Of a stretch of 64,000 nucleotides of DNA, positions 54,565 through 63,609 are shown one piece after another. The stretch is from Caulobacter sp. (GTDB lineage Bacteria; Pseudomonadota; Alphaproteobacteria; Caulobacterales; Caulobacteraceae), in contig JAUXVF010000026.1 of NCBI GenBank assembly GCA_030680355.1, forward strand, positions 1 through 64,000. Reading direction: 5' to 3'. The notes beneath the pieces were generated by a model that was not told the DNA's origin, searched no databases, and was given only the letters and a program-made list of their open reading frames with translations. Both the position numbers and the translations under genes were made by a program. Every line of letters begins with the position of its first letter. Within the stretch, counting starts at the first letter, position 1.

Positions 54565-56004
54565 CTAGAGGGGCAGGGAGACCCTAACCGTTAACCCGCC
54601 ACCGGACCGATTGTTCAAAACCACATCGCCGCCATGCGCCCGGGCGACCGAACGGACCACCGCCAGACCCAGGCCGGCCCCGCCGGTTTCCCGGCTGCGC
54701 GAGGGTTCGCCGCGATAGAAGGGCTCGAACACACGCTCCTGGTCGGTGGCGGGGATGCCGGGACCGTCGTCCTCGAATTCGATGATCGCACAGCCGTCTT
54801 CGGCGAAGACCCGCCCTCGAACACGGTGACCGTATTTCAGGGCGTTCTCGACCAGATTGGCGGCCAGCCGGCGCAGGGCCACCGGATCGCCTTCGACGAC
54901 CAGCCGCTCGGAGGGAAGGGCGGCGGCGTCGGCGCCGGTCTCCGCCGCTTCGTCCAGCACGCTTTCGACCAGCGATGACAGTTCCAGCTTTTCACGCGCA
55001 GCGGCCCGCGTGGCGTCGCGCACGAAGGCCAAGGTCGCCGAAATCATCGCCTCCATCTGGTCGATATCGGCGGCCAGCCGGGACCGGATTTCGTCCGGCG
55101 CCCCTTCGATCCGGAAGCGCAGGCGGGTGAGGGGGGTGCGAAGGTCGTGCGCGATGGCGCCGACCATGGCCGTGCGGTCCTCGACATAGCGGCGCAGGCG
55201 CTCCTGCATCTGGTTGAAGGCCTCGGCGGCGGCGGCCACCTCGCTCGATCCGCTGATCTCCAGCGGCGGCGCGCGCGGGTCGCGGCCCAGGCGCTCGGCC
55301 GCCTTGGCGAAGGCGGCGATGGGCGCCGACAGCCGGCGGGCGAACAGCCAGGCCAGCGGGGCGATTGCCAGGATCGACAGCAGCAGTGTCAGCAGAATGC
55401 GCCCCTGCCAGGACTCAAGCCGGAAGGACGGTTGCGGCCGGGCCACCAGCCAGCGGCCGTCGGCCTGTTCCACGCCGATCTTGAACGGGGCGAAAATGAC
55501 GCGCTCTTCGAACTGAGGCGCCGCCCGGGAGCCAGGGCCGGCAACGGATGGTGGCGGCGAACCGCCGGGCGGGGGCCGCATCCGCCCCGGACCGGCCGGC
55601 GGGCGACCGATGCGGACCTCGAAGCTGCGGTCAGGCTGTTGCGACCAGAACAGCAGCCGCCGGGGGCCCTGGGTCTGGATGACGACCCGCGACGGTGCGA
55701 CCTGCAGGGAGGTGGCGAGGCTGCGGCGAGTGTCTTCGCGCCAGCGGCGTCCGCGCATATGGGGCGTGGATTCGTCGACCGGCTTGCGGCCAAGCCGAAC
55801 AACCAGCGGCGGCGCGTCGGCCACGGCCGTGACGCCGGGGCTTCGCAGGGCCTTCACGACGTCCGAGAGCCTGTAGATCTCGGGCGTGGGCGGCGGCAGG
55901 CTGAAGATGACCACCGTCGAAATGGCGTGGGCGGCCAACAGGCTGACGATGACCAGGGCCAGAACCTGGACAAAAAGCGGCGTGCCGCGCCAGGGCGCCT
56001 TCAT
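54565..56004 (-). CDS. Sensor histidine kinase
   Basis: 479 residues. Membrane span 1 (FVQVLALVIVSLLAAHAIST, about 11-30), a Pro/Gly-rich periplasmic sensor (about 35-205; PPPGGSPPPSVAGPG), span 2 (ILLTLLLSILAIAPLAWLFA, about 209-228), HAMP, then the phosphoacceptor box VGAIAHDLRTPLTRLRFRIE. The ATPase motifs are NLVENALKYG, FEDDGPGIP and GGAGLGLAVVRSVARAHGGD. It phosphorylates the response regulator encoded just upstream (ATGA overlap). The signal sensed is unknown; the mac-type genes downstream are likely targets. Confidence 0.9.
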   Translation of the reverse strand: MKAPWRGTPLFVQVLALVIVSLLAAHAISTVVIFSLPPPTPEIYRLSDVVKALRSPGVTAVADAPPLVVRLGRKPVDESTPHMRGRRWREDTRRSLATSLQVAPSRVVIQTQGPRRLLFWSQQPDRSFEVRIGRPPAGPGRMRPPPGGSPPPSVAGPGSRAAPQFEERVIFAPFKIGVEQADGRWLVARPQPSFRLESWQGRILLTLLLSILAIAPLAWLFARRLSAPIAAFAKAAERLGRDPRAPPLEISGSSEVAAAAEAFNQMQERLRRYVEDRTAMVGAIAHDLRTPLTRLRFRIEGAPDEIRSRLAADIDQMEAMISATLAFVRDATRAAAREKLELSSLVESVLDEAAETGADAAALPSERLVVEGDPVALRRLAANLVENALKYGHRVRGRVFAEDGCAIIEFEDDGPGIPATDQERVFEPFYRGEPSRSRETGGAGLGLAVVRSVARAHGGDVVLNNRSGGGLTVRVSLPL

Positions 56005-56759
56005 GACGACCGCACCACCCTGGGCGCGAACATGTAGCCTTCATTGCGGATCGTGCGGATGATCTCGGCGTCCCCCCCGTCGTCGAGCTTGCGGCGCAGT
56101 CGGCTGATCTGGACGTCGATGGCCCGGTCGTAGGCTTCGGTGTCGGGGCCGCGGGCCATGTCGAGCAGCTGGTCGCGGGTCAGCACGCGCTGGGGCCGTT
56201 CGACGAAGGCCCGCAGCAGCGAGAATTCGCCGCTGGACAGGTTGACGATGACCCCCTGGGCGGACCGCAGCTCCCGCCGCACCAGATCCAGCCGCCAGCC
56301 GGCGAATTCGCAGGTGGCGCCCATGGGATCGTCCGCCGCCCTCGGTTCCTGCCGCCGGCGAAGCACCGCCCGCACCCGGGCCAGCAGTTCGCGGGGGTTG
56401 CAGGGTTTGGGCAGATAGTCGTCGGCGCCCAGCTCAAGCCCGACGATGCGATCGGTTTCCTCGCCCATGGCCGAAAGCATGACGATCCCGGGGCCGCCGG
56501 GCTGGGCGGACAGGCGGCGGCAGATCGACAGACCGTCCTCGCCGGGCATCATCACATCCAGAACGATCAGTTCGACCGGTCCCCGGTCGAGCACCGCCGC
56601 CATTTCGCGGGCGTCGGCGGCCTGGCTCACGCGATAGCCGTGCTGGCCAAGGAAGTCAGCGATGACGTCACGGATTCCCGGATCGTCATCAACGATCAGA
56701 ATGCGGGCGCCGGGCGCATCGGCCGCGGGCTGGGTCGACTGTTCCATCACGAGCTCCAT
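56001..56759 (-). CDS. OmpR-family response regulator
   Basis: 252 residues. The receiver domain is ARILIVDDDPGIRDVIADFL (about 18-37), the phospho-Asp in LIVLDVMMPGEDG (about 64-76), and the switch residues in VMLSAMGEE and LPKPCNPREL. The C-terminal winged helix is LSSGEFSLLRAFVERPQRVL to DRAIDVQISRLRRKLDD. It opens the transcription unit regulator-kinase, followed by the EF-hand and Mac-type genes. An alternative start is the fifth codon. Confidence 0.93.
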   Translation of the reverse strand: MELVMEQSTQPAADAPGARILIVDDDPGIRDVIADFLGQHGYRVSQAADAREMAAVLDRGPVELIVLDVMMPGEDGLSICRRLSAQPGGPGIVMLSAMGEETDRIVGLELGADDYLPKPCNPRELLARVRAVLRRRQEPRAADDPMGATCEFAGWRLDLVRRELRSAQGVIVNLSSGEFSLLRAFVERPQRVLTRDQLLDMARGPDTEAYDRAIDVQISRLRRKLDDGGDAEIIRTIRNEGYMFAPRVVRSS

Positions 56760-56815
56760 GCCCGCCTTGTGCCGGACGGACGTGGCGACCGGATTTCAGC
56801 GCTGCAATACAGACA

Positions 56816-56867
56816 GGGGCATGCGTTTCACGGCGTGCCCCTTGTGGGTCGAGGGGACACGCCCTCG
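56816..56867 (-). terminator. Tandem hairpins after the MBL-fold gene
   Basis: Stem CGAGGG / CCCTCG (56850-56867) and, further along the minus strand, stem GGGGCATGC / GCGTGCCCC (56816-56841, one wobble), followed on that strand by TGTCTGTATTG. They lie between the MBL-fold gene and the response-regulator gene and probably end transcription of the former. Confidence 0.5.
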
Positions 56868-56884
56868 CGCCGGGGTCATTGTGC

Positions 56885-57595
56885 TCACGTATAGCGTTTG
56901 GGCACGGTTTCCATCTCCGGCAGGACGCCGGCTTCCAGGCCCAGGGCGATATCCGAAACGAAGGGGTTTGATTTCCGCTCGGCCCCGAAGGTGCTCATCG
57001 GGCCGTGGCCGGGGACAAAGGCGACGTCGTCGCCCAGCGGCCAGAGCCTGCCGGTGATCGAGTCGAGCAGCTGCTGATGATTGCCGCGCGGGAAGTCGGT
57101 GCGGCCGATCGACCCCTGGAACAGGACGTCGCCGACCTGGGCGAACCGGGCGCCGCGGTGGAAGAAGATCACATGGCCCGGTGTGTGGCCGGGGCAGTGA
57201 TAGACCTCGAACTCGGTCTCCCCGAGCTGGACGGTGTCGCCGTCCTTGAGCCAGCGGTCGGGGGTGAAGCTCTGGGCGCCGGGAATGCCATAGCGTTCGC
57301 CGGTCTTGGGGATCTGGTCTATCCAGAACTGGTCGTCGGGGTGTGGCCCCTCGATCGGCGCGCCCGTCAGGGCCTTCAGTTCCGCCGTGCCGCCGGCGTG
57401 GTCCATATGGCCGTGGGTGATCCAGATCTTTTCGACGGTCAGGCCCTGTTCGGCGATGGCGGCCATCAGGCGGGGAATCTCGCCGCCGGGATCGATGACG
57501 GCGGCTTTCCTGGTCTTTTCGCACCAGACCACCGTGCAGTTCTGCTGCAACGGCGTGACGGGGGCGATGAAGGCCTTGATCGGGGAAGTGGACAC
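56885..57595 (-). CDS. MBL-fold metallohydrolase (glyoxalase II-like)
   Basis: 236 residues of the metallo-beta-lactamase fold. The metal motif is WITHGHMDHAGGT (about 58-70; HxHxDH), with further ligands in HCPGHTPGHVIFF (about 133-145), GDVLFQGSIGRTDFP and VPGHGPMSTFG. The closest described group is the YcbL-type hydrolases, which show glyoxalase II activity on S-lactoylglutathione, though in vivo substrates are uncertain. The start is the ATG at 57595; a longer frame lacks support. Confidence 0.88.
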   Translation of the reverse strand: MSTSPIKAFIAPVTPLQQNCTVVWCEKTRKAAVIDPGGEIPRLMAAIAEQGLTVEKIWITHGHMDHAGGTAELKALTGAPIEGPHPDDQFWIDQIPKTGERYGIPGAQSFTPDRWLKDGDTVQLGETEFEVYHCPGHTPGHVIFFHRGARFAQVGDVLFQGSIGRTDFPRGNHQQLLDSITGRLWPLGDDVAFVPGHGPMSTFGAERKSNPFVSDIALGLEAGVLPEMETVPKRYT

Positions 57596-57853
57596 GAAAG
57601 CTCCTGTGACGGCGGACCCCCATATGATCGGTGTTCAGGCGGTGGGAATAAAGGGGGCGCCGACATTTGGCGGGTTCGCGCGGCGGCGGGGACGCTGTCG
57701 CGATCCGGAAAAGGGGGCCGTCGCAAGGCTTTTCCGCGTCGCGGAGCCTGCCGTTGCGGCGAGCGTCAACGCATGTCTATTCTCCCGCAAACCCGGATTC
57801 CGGGATGTGCGGTTCGCCGGGGAGGCGGACCGGAGCAGGGGCCCTTCCAAACC
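57596..57853. other. Non-coding region before the amino-acid permease gene
   Basis: 258 bases with no credible ORF. It holds GC-rich inverted segments, among them GGCTTTTCCGCG..CGCGGAGCC (about 57728-57750) and CCCGGATTCCGGG (about 57791-57803). It must contain the promoters of the divergent MBL-fold and permease genes and could hold a structured leader. No known riboswitch was recognised. Confidence 0.4.
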
Positions 57854-59356
57854 ATGATGAAGATCTTCACCAAAAAGCCCATCGACGTGCTGATGGCGCA
57901 GGCCAACGAGGAGGGGGAGCACACCCTCAGACGGAGTCTGGGCTGGCCATCCCTGACGCTGCTGGGCATCGGCGGCGTCATCGGGGCCGGCATCTTCGTG
58001 CTGACCGGCCAGCAGGCCGCGATCAACGCCGGACCAGCCATCGCCATTTCCTTCGTCATCGCCGGTATCGTCTGCGCCTTCGCCGCGCTCTGCTACGCGG
58101 AGCTGGCCTCGATGATCCCGGTGGCCGGCTCGGCCTACACCTACACCTTCGCCACCATCGGCGAGTTCTTCGCCTGGCTGATCGCATGGGACCTGATTCT
58201 CGAATACGGCATCGCCGCCGCCACCGTCTCGGCGGGCTGGTCAGGCTATTTCACGCGGATGATGGAGACCTTCGGGGTCCATTTCCCCGAGGCCTGGACC
58301 AAGGCGCCGTTTGACTTCAACGGGCACGAAATCGTCCGCACGGTCACCGAATCCGGCGCCGCCACCCACCTCAATGTGCCGGCGATGCTCATCATCGTCG
58401 TCATGTCGGCCTTCCTGATCGCCGGCATCAACGAGAGCAAGATCGTCAACAACCTGATCGTCAGCATGAAGGTCGTGATCGTGCTGGCGGTGATCGGTTT
58501 CGGCGCCCAGTACGTCAACACCGATCTGTGGCATCCCTTCATTCCCGAAGCCCTGCCGCCGACCCCGGCCCACCCGCAGGGCCAGTTCGGCGTCGGCGGC
58601 ATCGCCGCCGCGGCCAGCGTGATCTTCTTCGCCTATATCGGCTTCGAGGGGGTCTCCACCGCCGCCCAGGAGGCCAAGGACCCGCAGAAGAACATGCCTA
58701 TTGGCATCCTCCTGTCCCTGGCCGTCTGTACGGTGCTCTACCTGGCCATGGCCCTGGTGCTGGTCGGCCTCGCGCCCTACCAGTCGCTGAACAGCCCCTC
58801 GCCAGTGGCCAGCGCCCTGGCGGCCGTGCCGCAACTGGCCTGGCTGCGTCAGGCCATCAACATCGGCGTCACCGTCGGTCTGGCCTCGACCATCCTGACC
58901 CTGCTCTACGGTCAGTCGCGGATCCTCTACGCCATGAGCCGCGACGGCCTGCTGCCGCCGCTGTTCGGCAAGGTGCATAAGCGCACCCGCACGCCCATCT
59001 GGGGCACGGTGGTCACCGGCGGGTTCGCCGCCGTTGTCGGCGGTCTGTTCCCGATCGGCATTCTCGGCGAGCTGGTGTCCATGGGTACGCTGCTGGCCTT
59101 CGTGCTGATCTGTGGCGCGGTGCTCTATCTGCGCTACAGCGAACCGAACCTGCCGCGCTCGTTCCGGGTTCCGGCCATCTGGTTCACGGCCCCGGCCGGT
59201 GCCGCCGGCTGCATGTACCTGATCTACAAGCTGCCGCCCGCGACCTGGACCCGTCTCTACGTCTGGATGGCGCTCGGCATCGTGGTCTACTTCGGCTACG
59301 CCTACTGGCACTCGCGTTACCATGAGAAAAAGACCGCCGGCCCCGCCGCGGAATGA
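57854..59356 (+). CDS. Amino-acid permease (APC family, cationic amino-acid transporter type)
   Basis: 500 residues, 12-14 membrane spans, APC superfamily. It begins with a soluble segment MMKIFTKKPIDVLMAQANEE, then LTLLGIGGVIGAGIFVLTGQ (about 36-55), the substrate-binding first helix. It continues through IGFEGVSTAAQEAKDPQKNM, the conserved cytoplasmic loop of CAT-type carriers. The C-terminus ends HSRYHEKKTAGPAAE. The carrier is like YfnA/CAT proteins; which amino acid it moves is not visible. A hairpin ends the gene and abuts the next start codon. Confidence 0.9.
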   Translation: MMKIFTKKPIDVLMAQANEEGEHTLRRSLGWPSLTLLGIGGVIGAGIFVLTGQQAAINAGPAIAISFVIAGIVCAFAALCYAELASMIPVAGSAYTYTFATIGEFFAWLIAWDLILEYGIAAATVSAGWSGYFTRMMETFGVHFPEAWTKAPFDFNGHEIVRTVTESGAATHLNVPAMLIIVVMSAFLIAGINESKIVNNLIVSMKVVIVLAVIGFGAQYVNTDLWHPFIPEALPPTPAHPQGQFGVGGIAAAASVIFFAYIGFEGVSTAAQEAKDPQKNMPIGILLSLAVCTVLYLAMALVLVGLAPYQSLNSPSPVASALAAVPQLAWLRQAINIGVTVGLASTILTLLYGQSRILYAMSRDGLLPPLFGKVHKRTRTPIWGTVVTGGFAAVVGGLFPIGILGELVSMGTLLAFVLICGAVLYLRYSEPNLPRSFRVPAIWFTAPAGAAGCMYLIYKLPPATWTRLYVWMALGIVVYFGYAYWHSRYHEKKTAGPAAE

Positions 59357-59360
59357 CAAG

Positions 59361-59391
59361 TCGGGGGCGGGTCGGCTAGACCCGCCCCCGA
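59361..59391 (+). terminator. 13-bp hairpin after the permease gene, overlapping the hrpB start
   Basis: TCGGGGGCGGGTC / GACCCGCCCCCGA with a 5-base loop, a perfect 13-bp stem. It starts 4 bases past the permease stop, and its last base is the A of the hrpB ATG at 59391. There is no U-run, but it may end transcription or hide the hrpB ribosome site. Confidence 0.6.
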
Positions 59392-61805
59392 TGCTTCCTG
59401 TTCATGACATTCTGCCGGCGCTGACCGCGGCGCTGGCCCGCTCGCCCAACGCCGTGCTTGTCGCGCCGCCGGGGGCGGGCAAGACCACGGGCGTGCCGCT
59501 GGCGCTGCTGGGTCAGCCCTGGGTGCAGGGCCGCAAGCTGCTCATTCTCGAACCCCGCCGCCTGGCCGCCCGCGCCGCCGCCGCCCGCATGGCCTCGACG
59601 CTCGGCGAAAGCGTCGGCGACACCGTCGGCTATCGCGTCCGCCTGCAGTCCAAAATCTCCGCCCGCACCCGTATCGAGGTGATCACCGAGGGCGTCTTCA
59701 CCCGCATGATCCAGGACGATCCGACGCTCGACGGCGTGGCGGCGGTCCTGTTCGACGAGTTTCACGAACGCAGTCTCGACGCCGATCTGGGCCTGGCCCT
59801 GGCCCTCGACAGCCAGCAGGTGCTGCGCGACGACCTGCGGCTGCTGGTGATGTCGGCGACCCTGGACGGGGCGGCCGTGGCCGGGCTGCTTGGCGAGGCG
59901 CCGGTGGTCGAGAGCCAGGGGCGGGCCTTCGACGTCGTCACCCGCTACCTCGGTCGCAACCCCGCTGAACGGCTGGAGGACCAGGTCGCCCGCGCGGTTG
60001 AGACGGTCCTCGGCGAGGAGACGGGCAGCCTGCTGGTGTTTCTGCCGGGGCAGGGCGAGATCCTGCGCGTCCGCGATCGTCTGGCCGAACGGCTGAGGCG
60101 ACCCGATGTCGATCTTGCCCCGCTCTACGGCGCCATGGACGGTCGCGACCAGGACCTGGCCATCGCCGCCTCGCCGCCGGGCCGCCGCAAGGTGGTGTTG
60201 GCCACCTCGATCGCCGAGACCAGCCTGACCATCGAGGGCGTGCGGGTGGTCATCGACGCCGGGCAGTCCCGCGTGCCGCGTTTCGACCCGGCCAGCGGCC
60301 TGACCCGGCTGGAGACGGTCCGGGTTTCCCGCGCCGCCGCCGACCAGCGCCGGGGCCGGGCCGGCCGCACCGAGCCCGGCGTCTGCTACCGGCTGTGGGA
60401 CGAGGCCGAGACCCGGGCCCTGGTCCCGTTCAGCCGCCCCGAAATTCTCGAGACCGACCTGTCGGGCCTGGCCCTGGATTTGGCGCGCTGGGGCGTGCGC
60501 GACGCCTCGGGCCTGGCCTTCCTTGATCCGCCGCCGACGGCCGCCTTCGCCGAGGCCCGGGCGCTGCTCGAACGGCTGCAGGCGCTGGACGGGCAGGGCG
60601 CCCTGACGGCGCACGGCAAGGCGCTGGCCAACCTGCCCCTGCCGCCGAGGCTGGCCCATATGGTCGTGCGCGGCGCGGCGGGCGGTCAGGCGATGCTGGC
60701 GGCGAAGATCGCGGCCCTGCTGACCGAGCGCGGCCTCGGTGGTCGCGATGTGCATCTGGGCCATCGGCTCGAGGCCTTCGACCGCGACCGGGGCCCCAGG
60801 GCGAAGGACGCCCGGCTGCTGGCTGAACGCTGGGCCCGCGCCGCTGGTCATCCGCCGAAACAGCCGCCGCTCGATGAGGCCCTGCTGCTGGCTGAAGCCT
60901 TTCCTGAGCGGGTGGCGAAGGCGCGCGGCTCCGGTGGCGAGTTCCAGCTGGCCACCGGTCGCGGCGCCCATGTCGAGCCGACCGACGTGCTGGCCCGCGA
61001 AACCTGGATCGCCGTCGGCGAGCTGGGCGGCGGCGCGGCCCGCGACCGCATCCTGCTCGCCGCGCCGCTCGACGAGGCCGCCCTGCGCGAGGCCTTCGCT
61101 GACCGCCTGACCCGCGAGGAGCGGGTCGAGATCGAGCCCGACGGCAAGGTGCGCGCCCGGCGGTTGCTGCGACTTGACCGCCTGACGGTCGAGGACCGGC
61201 TGATCGAAAAGCCCGATCCGGCGATGATTACGGCCGCACTGCTGGGGCAGGTGCGCCGTCAGGGGCTTGGCGTATTGCCTATGGAGGTCGCTCAGATCCT
61301 CCGCGCCCGGCTGGCCTTTCTCGGCGAACCGCTGTCGGACGAGGCGCTGCTCGACCGGCTCGAAGACTGGCTGGCGCCGCTGCTCAAGGGCCGCAAGAGT
61401 CTGGCGGAGCTTTCGGCCGGTCAGGTCGCCGACGCCATCCGGGCCCTCGTCCCTTGGGATGTCCAGCGCCGCCTCGACGCCGAGGTCCCGCTGCGGTTCA
61501 CCGCCCCCACCGGCAACAGCTTCGCCATCGACTACGCCGCCGAGGGCGGGCCGAAGGTCGAGGTTCGGGTCGGAGAGCTCTACGGCCTGTCGACGCACCC
61601 GACGGTGGCCCGAACGCCCCTGACCTTCAGCCTGCTGTCGCCGGGCCACAAACCGATCCAGACGACCAAGGACATCCCGGGCTTCTGGAAGGGCTCCTGG
61701 GCCGATGTCCGCAAGGACATGCGCGGCCGCTATCCCAAACACGTCTGGCCGGAAGACCCTGCCGCCGCCGCGCCGGTGACGCGGGCGAAGCCTAGGGGGA
61801 GGTAG
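59391..61805 (+). CDS. hrpB: ATP-dependent RNA helicase HrpB
   Basis: 804 residues of the DEAH-box family. Walker A APPGAGKTTGVPLALL (about 26-41), motif Ia LILEPRRLAARAAA, motif II FDEFHERSLDADLGL, motif III VMSATLDG, motif V VVLATSIAETSLTIEGV and motif VI RRGRAGRTEPGVCYRLW. The C-terminal HrpB-specific domain (from about 480) contains PLRFTAPTGNSFAIDYAAE and KKW-like equivalents. Function in cells is poorly known. The ATG at 59391 gives MLPVHDILPAL, a usual start; the longer frame begins inside the permease gene. Confidence 0.92.
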   Translation: MLPVHDILPALTAALARSPNAVLVAPPGAGKTTGVPLALLGQPWVQGRKLLILEPRRLAARAAAARMASTLGESVGDTVGYRVRLQSKISARTRIEVITEGVFTRMIQDDPTLDGVAAVLFDEFHERSLDADLGLALALDSQQVLRDDLRLLVMSATLDGAAVAGLLGEAPVVESQGRAFDVVTRYLGRNPAERLEDQVARAVETVLGEETGSLLVFLPGQGEILRVRDRLAERLRRPDVDLAPLYGAMDGRDQDLAIAASPPGRRKVVLATSIAETSLTIEGVRVVIDAGQSRVPRFDPASGLTRLETVRVSRAAADQRRGRAGRTEPGVCYRLWDEAETRALVPFSRPEILETDLSGLALDLARWGVRDASGLAFLDPPPTAAFAEARALLERLQALDGQGALTAHGKALANLPLPPRLAHMVVRGAAGGQAMLAAKIAALLTERGLGGRDVHLGHRLEAFDRDRGPRAKDARLLAERWARAAGHPPKQPPLDEALLLAEAFPERVAKARGSGGEFQLATGRGAHVEPTDVLARETWIAVGELGGGAARDRILLAAPLDEAALREAFADRLTREERVEIEPDGKVRARRLLRLDRLTVEDRLIEKPDPAMITAALLGQVRRQGLGVLPMEVAQILRARLAFLGEPLSDEALLDRLEDWLAPLLKGRKSLAELSAGQVADAIRALVPWDVQRRLDAEVPLRFTAPTGNSFAIDYAAEGGPKVEVRVGELYGLSTHPTVARTPLTFSLLSPGHKPIQTTKDIPGFWKGSWADVRKDMRGRYPKHVWPEDPAAAAPVTRAKPRGR

Positions 61806-61902
61806 TGCGTCCTTCGACACGGCCCCTACGGGGCCTGCTCAGGATGACGGGCATCTGATCCACGTCATGGTGAGCAGCGCGAAGCGCGTGTCGAACCACG
61901 CA
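61805..61902. repeat. Paired palindromic intergenic element, copy 5
   Basis: Left arm 61805-61848 (GTGCGTCCTTCGACACGG to CTGCTCAGGATGAC, tip GGCCCC-tac-GGGGCC). Right arm 61864-61902 (GTCATGGTGAGCAG to GTGTCGAACCACGCA, tip CGCG-aag-CGCG). The spacer is 15 bases. It starts at the last base of the hrpB stop codon and lies between convergent hrpB and the rRNA methyltransferase gene. Confidence 0.82.
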
Positions 61903-61916
61903 GGGTCGCTCCGCTG

Positions 61917-62705
61917 CTAATCCCCGGCCGCGTAGATCATGATCCCCGTGGCCACCGACAGGTTCAGGCTGTCGGCCCGGCCGCGCATGGGGATCTTGAC
62001 GTTGACGTCGCACAGCGCCGCCAGTTCCGGCGTCAGGCCCGCCTGTTCGTTGCCCATCAGGATCAGGGTGGGGCGGGCGTAGTCGGCGGCGCGGTGATCG
62101 GTGTCGGCGGTCAGCAGGGTGCCGACCACCGAGCCCGGCCAGTCGCTGCGCCAGGCGATGAACTCGACCTCGCTGGCCTTGGCGACCGGCACGGCGAAGA
62201 TCGAGCCCATGGTCGCCCGCACGGCCTCGACCGACCAGGGATCACAGCATTCTCCGACCAGAATCACCCCGCCGCAGCCGGCGGCGTCGGCGGTGCGGAT
62301 GATCGTGCCCAGATTGCCGGGGTCGCGGACCCGGTGCAGGGCGACCCAGACCCCGGCCGCCTTCGGCTCCAGCGTCTGCAGCGGCGTGAAGGCCTGGTCG
62401 AACACCGCCACCACGGCCTGGGGATTGTCGCGCCGGGAAACCTTTTCGAGGATATCGCGGGTGACTTCGATGACCTCGCCGCCGGCCATTCCGGTGGCGG
62501 CGATGGCCCTGGTCAGCAGGGGATGGTCGGCGGCGTCCTGGCCAAACATCAGGATCTTCGGCGCATGGCCCAGTTCGACGGCTTCGGTGACGATCTTCAG
62601 GCCCTCGGCGAGGAACTGGCCGCTCTCCTCGCGCGCCTTGCGCATATGCAGGGCGCGGACGGCCTTGACCGTGCCGTTGGTCAGGGAGGTGACGACCTTG
62701 CTCAC
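61917..62705 (-). CDS. TrmH/SpoU-family RNA 2'-O-methyltransferase
   Basis: 262 residues: a small N-terminal substrate-binding domain (VKAVRALHMRKAREESGQFL to EGLKIVTEAVELGH, about 12-50) and the SPOUT knot. Motif 1 is LHRVRDPGNLGTIIRTADAA (about 144-163), motif 2 LILMGNEQAGLTPELAA and motif 3 IPMRGRADSLNLSVATGIMI. It methylates a ribose in rRNA or tRNA; the target is unknown. The start is GTG 62705, overlapping the stop of the upstream gene (GTGA); a GTG at 62714 is possible. Both RNA-modifying genes form one unit. Confidence 0.9.
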   Translation of the reverse strand: MSKVVTSLTNGTVKAVRALHMRKAREESGQFLAEGLKIVTEAVELGHAPKILMFGQDAADHPLLTRAIAATGMAGGEVIEVTRDILEKVSRRDNPQAVVAVFDQAFTPLQTLEPKAAGVWVALHRVRDPGNLGTIIRTADAAGCGGVILVGECCDPWSVEAVRATMGSIFAVPVAKASEVEFIAWRSDWPGSVVGTLLTADTDHRAADYARPTLILMGNEQAGLTPELAALCDVNVKIPMRGRADSLNLSVATGIMIYAAGD

Positions 62706-63592
62706 GCCGACCACCGGGCAAAGAAGCTGAGGCCCACCTGGCGGTCGCCGGTCTCCTCGACCAGGGCCAGCTCGCCCCAGTCGATGCGGCCGGCGCGGCT
62801 GGCGGTGGCTTCCGCCACCAGCCCGGCCATCGAGGCGCCGGAGATGCGGGCGGCATAGGCGTTGAGGATCAGGAAGGAGGCGTCGTCGCTGAGCAGGCCG
62901 GCGCAGATCTGGACCATCTCGGGCAGGTCTTCGAACAGTCGCCAGACCTCGCCGGTCGGGCCGCGCCCGAACTTGGGCGGGTCGAGAATGATCCCGTCAT
63001 AGCGGTTGCCGCGCCGGGCTTCGCGCTGGACGAACTTGCGGGCGTCCTCGACGATCCAGCGGACGGTGTCGATGCCCGACAGGGCCGCGTTTTCCCGCGC
63101 CCGCGCCACCGACTGTTTGGAGGCGTCGACATGGGTCACCTGGGCCCCGGCGGCGGCGCAGACCAGGCTGGCGACGCCGGTGTAGCCGAACAGGTTGAGG
63201 ATCTTCAGTGGCCGGCCCGCCCCGCGCTGGCGGGCGTCGAGCCATTCCCAGTTGGCGGCCTGTTCGGGGAAGAAGGCCAGGTGGCGGAAGTTGGTGAACC
63301 GGCCGTGGAACTTCACCTGGCCCCAGCCCAGCTCCCAGCTGTCAACCGGCGCGCCGGAGAACCGCCAGCGGCCGTCCTCGTCCTCGTCGGTGGGGTCGAA
63401 CACCGCGTCGGCGGCGTCCCAGCGCTCGGCGGGCAGACGGGGCGTCCACAGGCACTGCGGTTCGGGCCGCACGACATGATAGGGGCCGTAGCGCTCAAGC
63501 TTGCGGCCGCCGCCACTGTCGACCAGGCCATAGTCGGCCCAGCCGGTGGTGCGCATCAGGGCGGGTGTTTCGGCGATGATGGGGCCGGTCAT
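62702..63592 (-). CDS. Class I SAM-dependent (rRNA) methyltransferase
   Basis: 296 residues. The Rossmann core has ILNLFGYTGVASLVCAAAGA (motif I, about 132-151), THVDASKQSVARARENAALS, and the catalytic DPPKFGRG motif with ILDPPKFGRGPTGEVW (about 200-215), as in RlmI/RlmK-type methyltransferases that modify rRNA bases. The N-terminal part lacks the PUA domain of RlmI, so the target may differ. The stop overlaps the start of the TrmH-family gene. Confidence 0.85.
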   Translation of the reverse strand: MTGPIIAETPALMRTTGWADYGLVDSGGGRKLERYGPYHVVRPEPQCLWTPRLPAERWDAADAVFDPTDEDEDGRWRFSGAPVDSWELGWGQVKFHGRFTNFRHLAFFPEQAANWEWLDARQRGAGRPLKILNLFGYTGVASLVCAAAGAQVTHVDASKQSVARARENAALSGIDTVRWIVEDARKFVQREARRGNRYDGIILDPPKFGRGPTGEVWRLFEDLPEMVQICAGLLSDDASFLILNAYAARISGASMAGLVAEATASRAGRIDWGELALVEETGDRQVGLSFFARWSA

Positions 63593-63609
63593 GGCCGGGC
63601 GATACCGGG

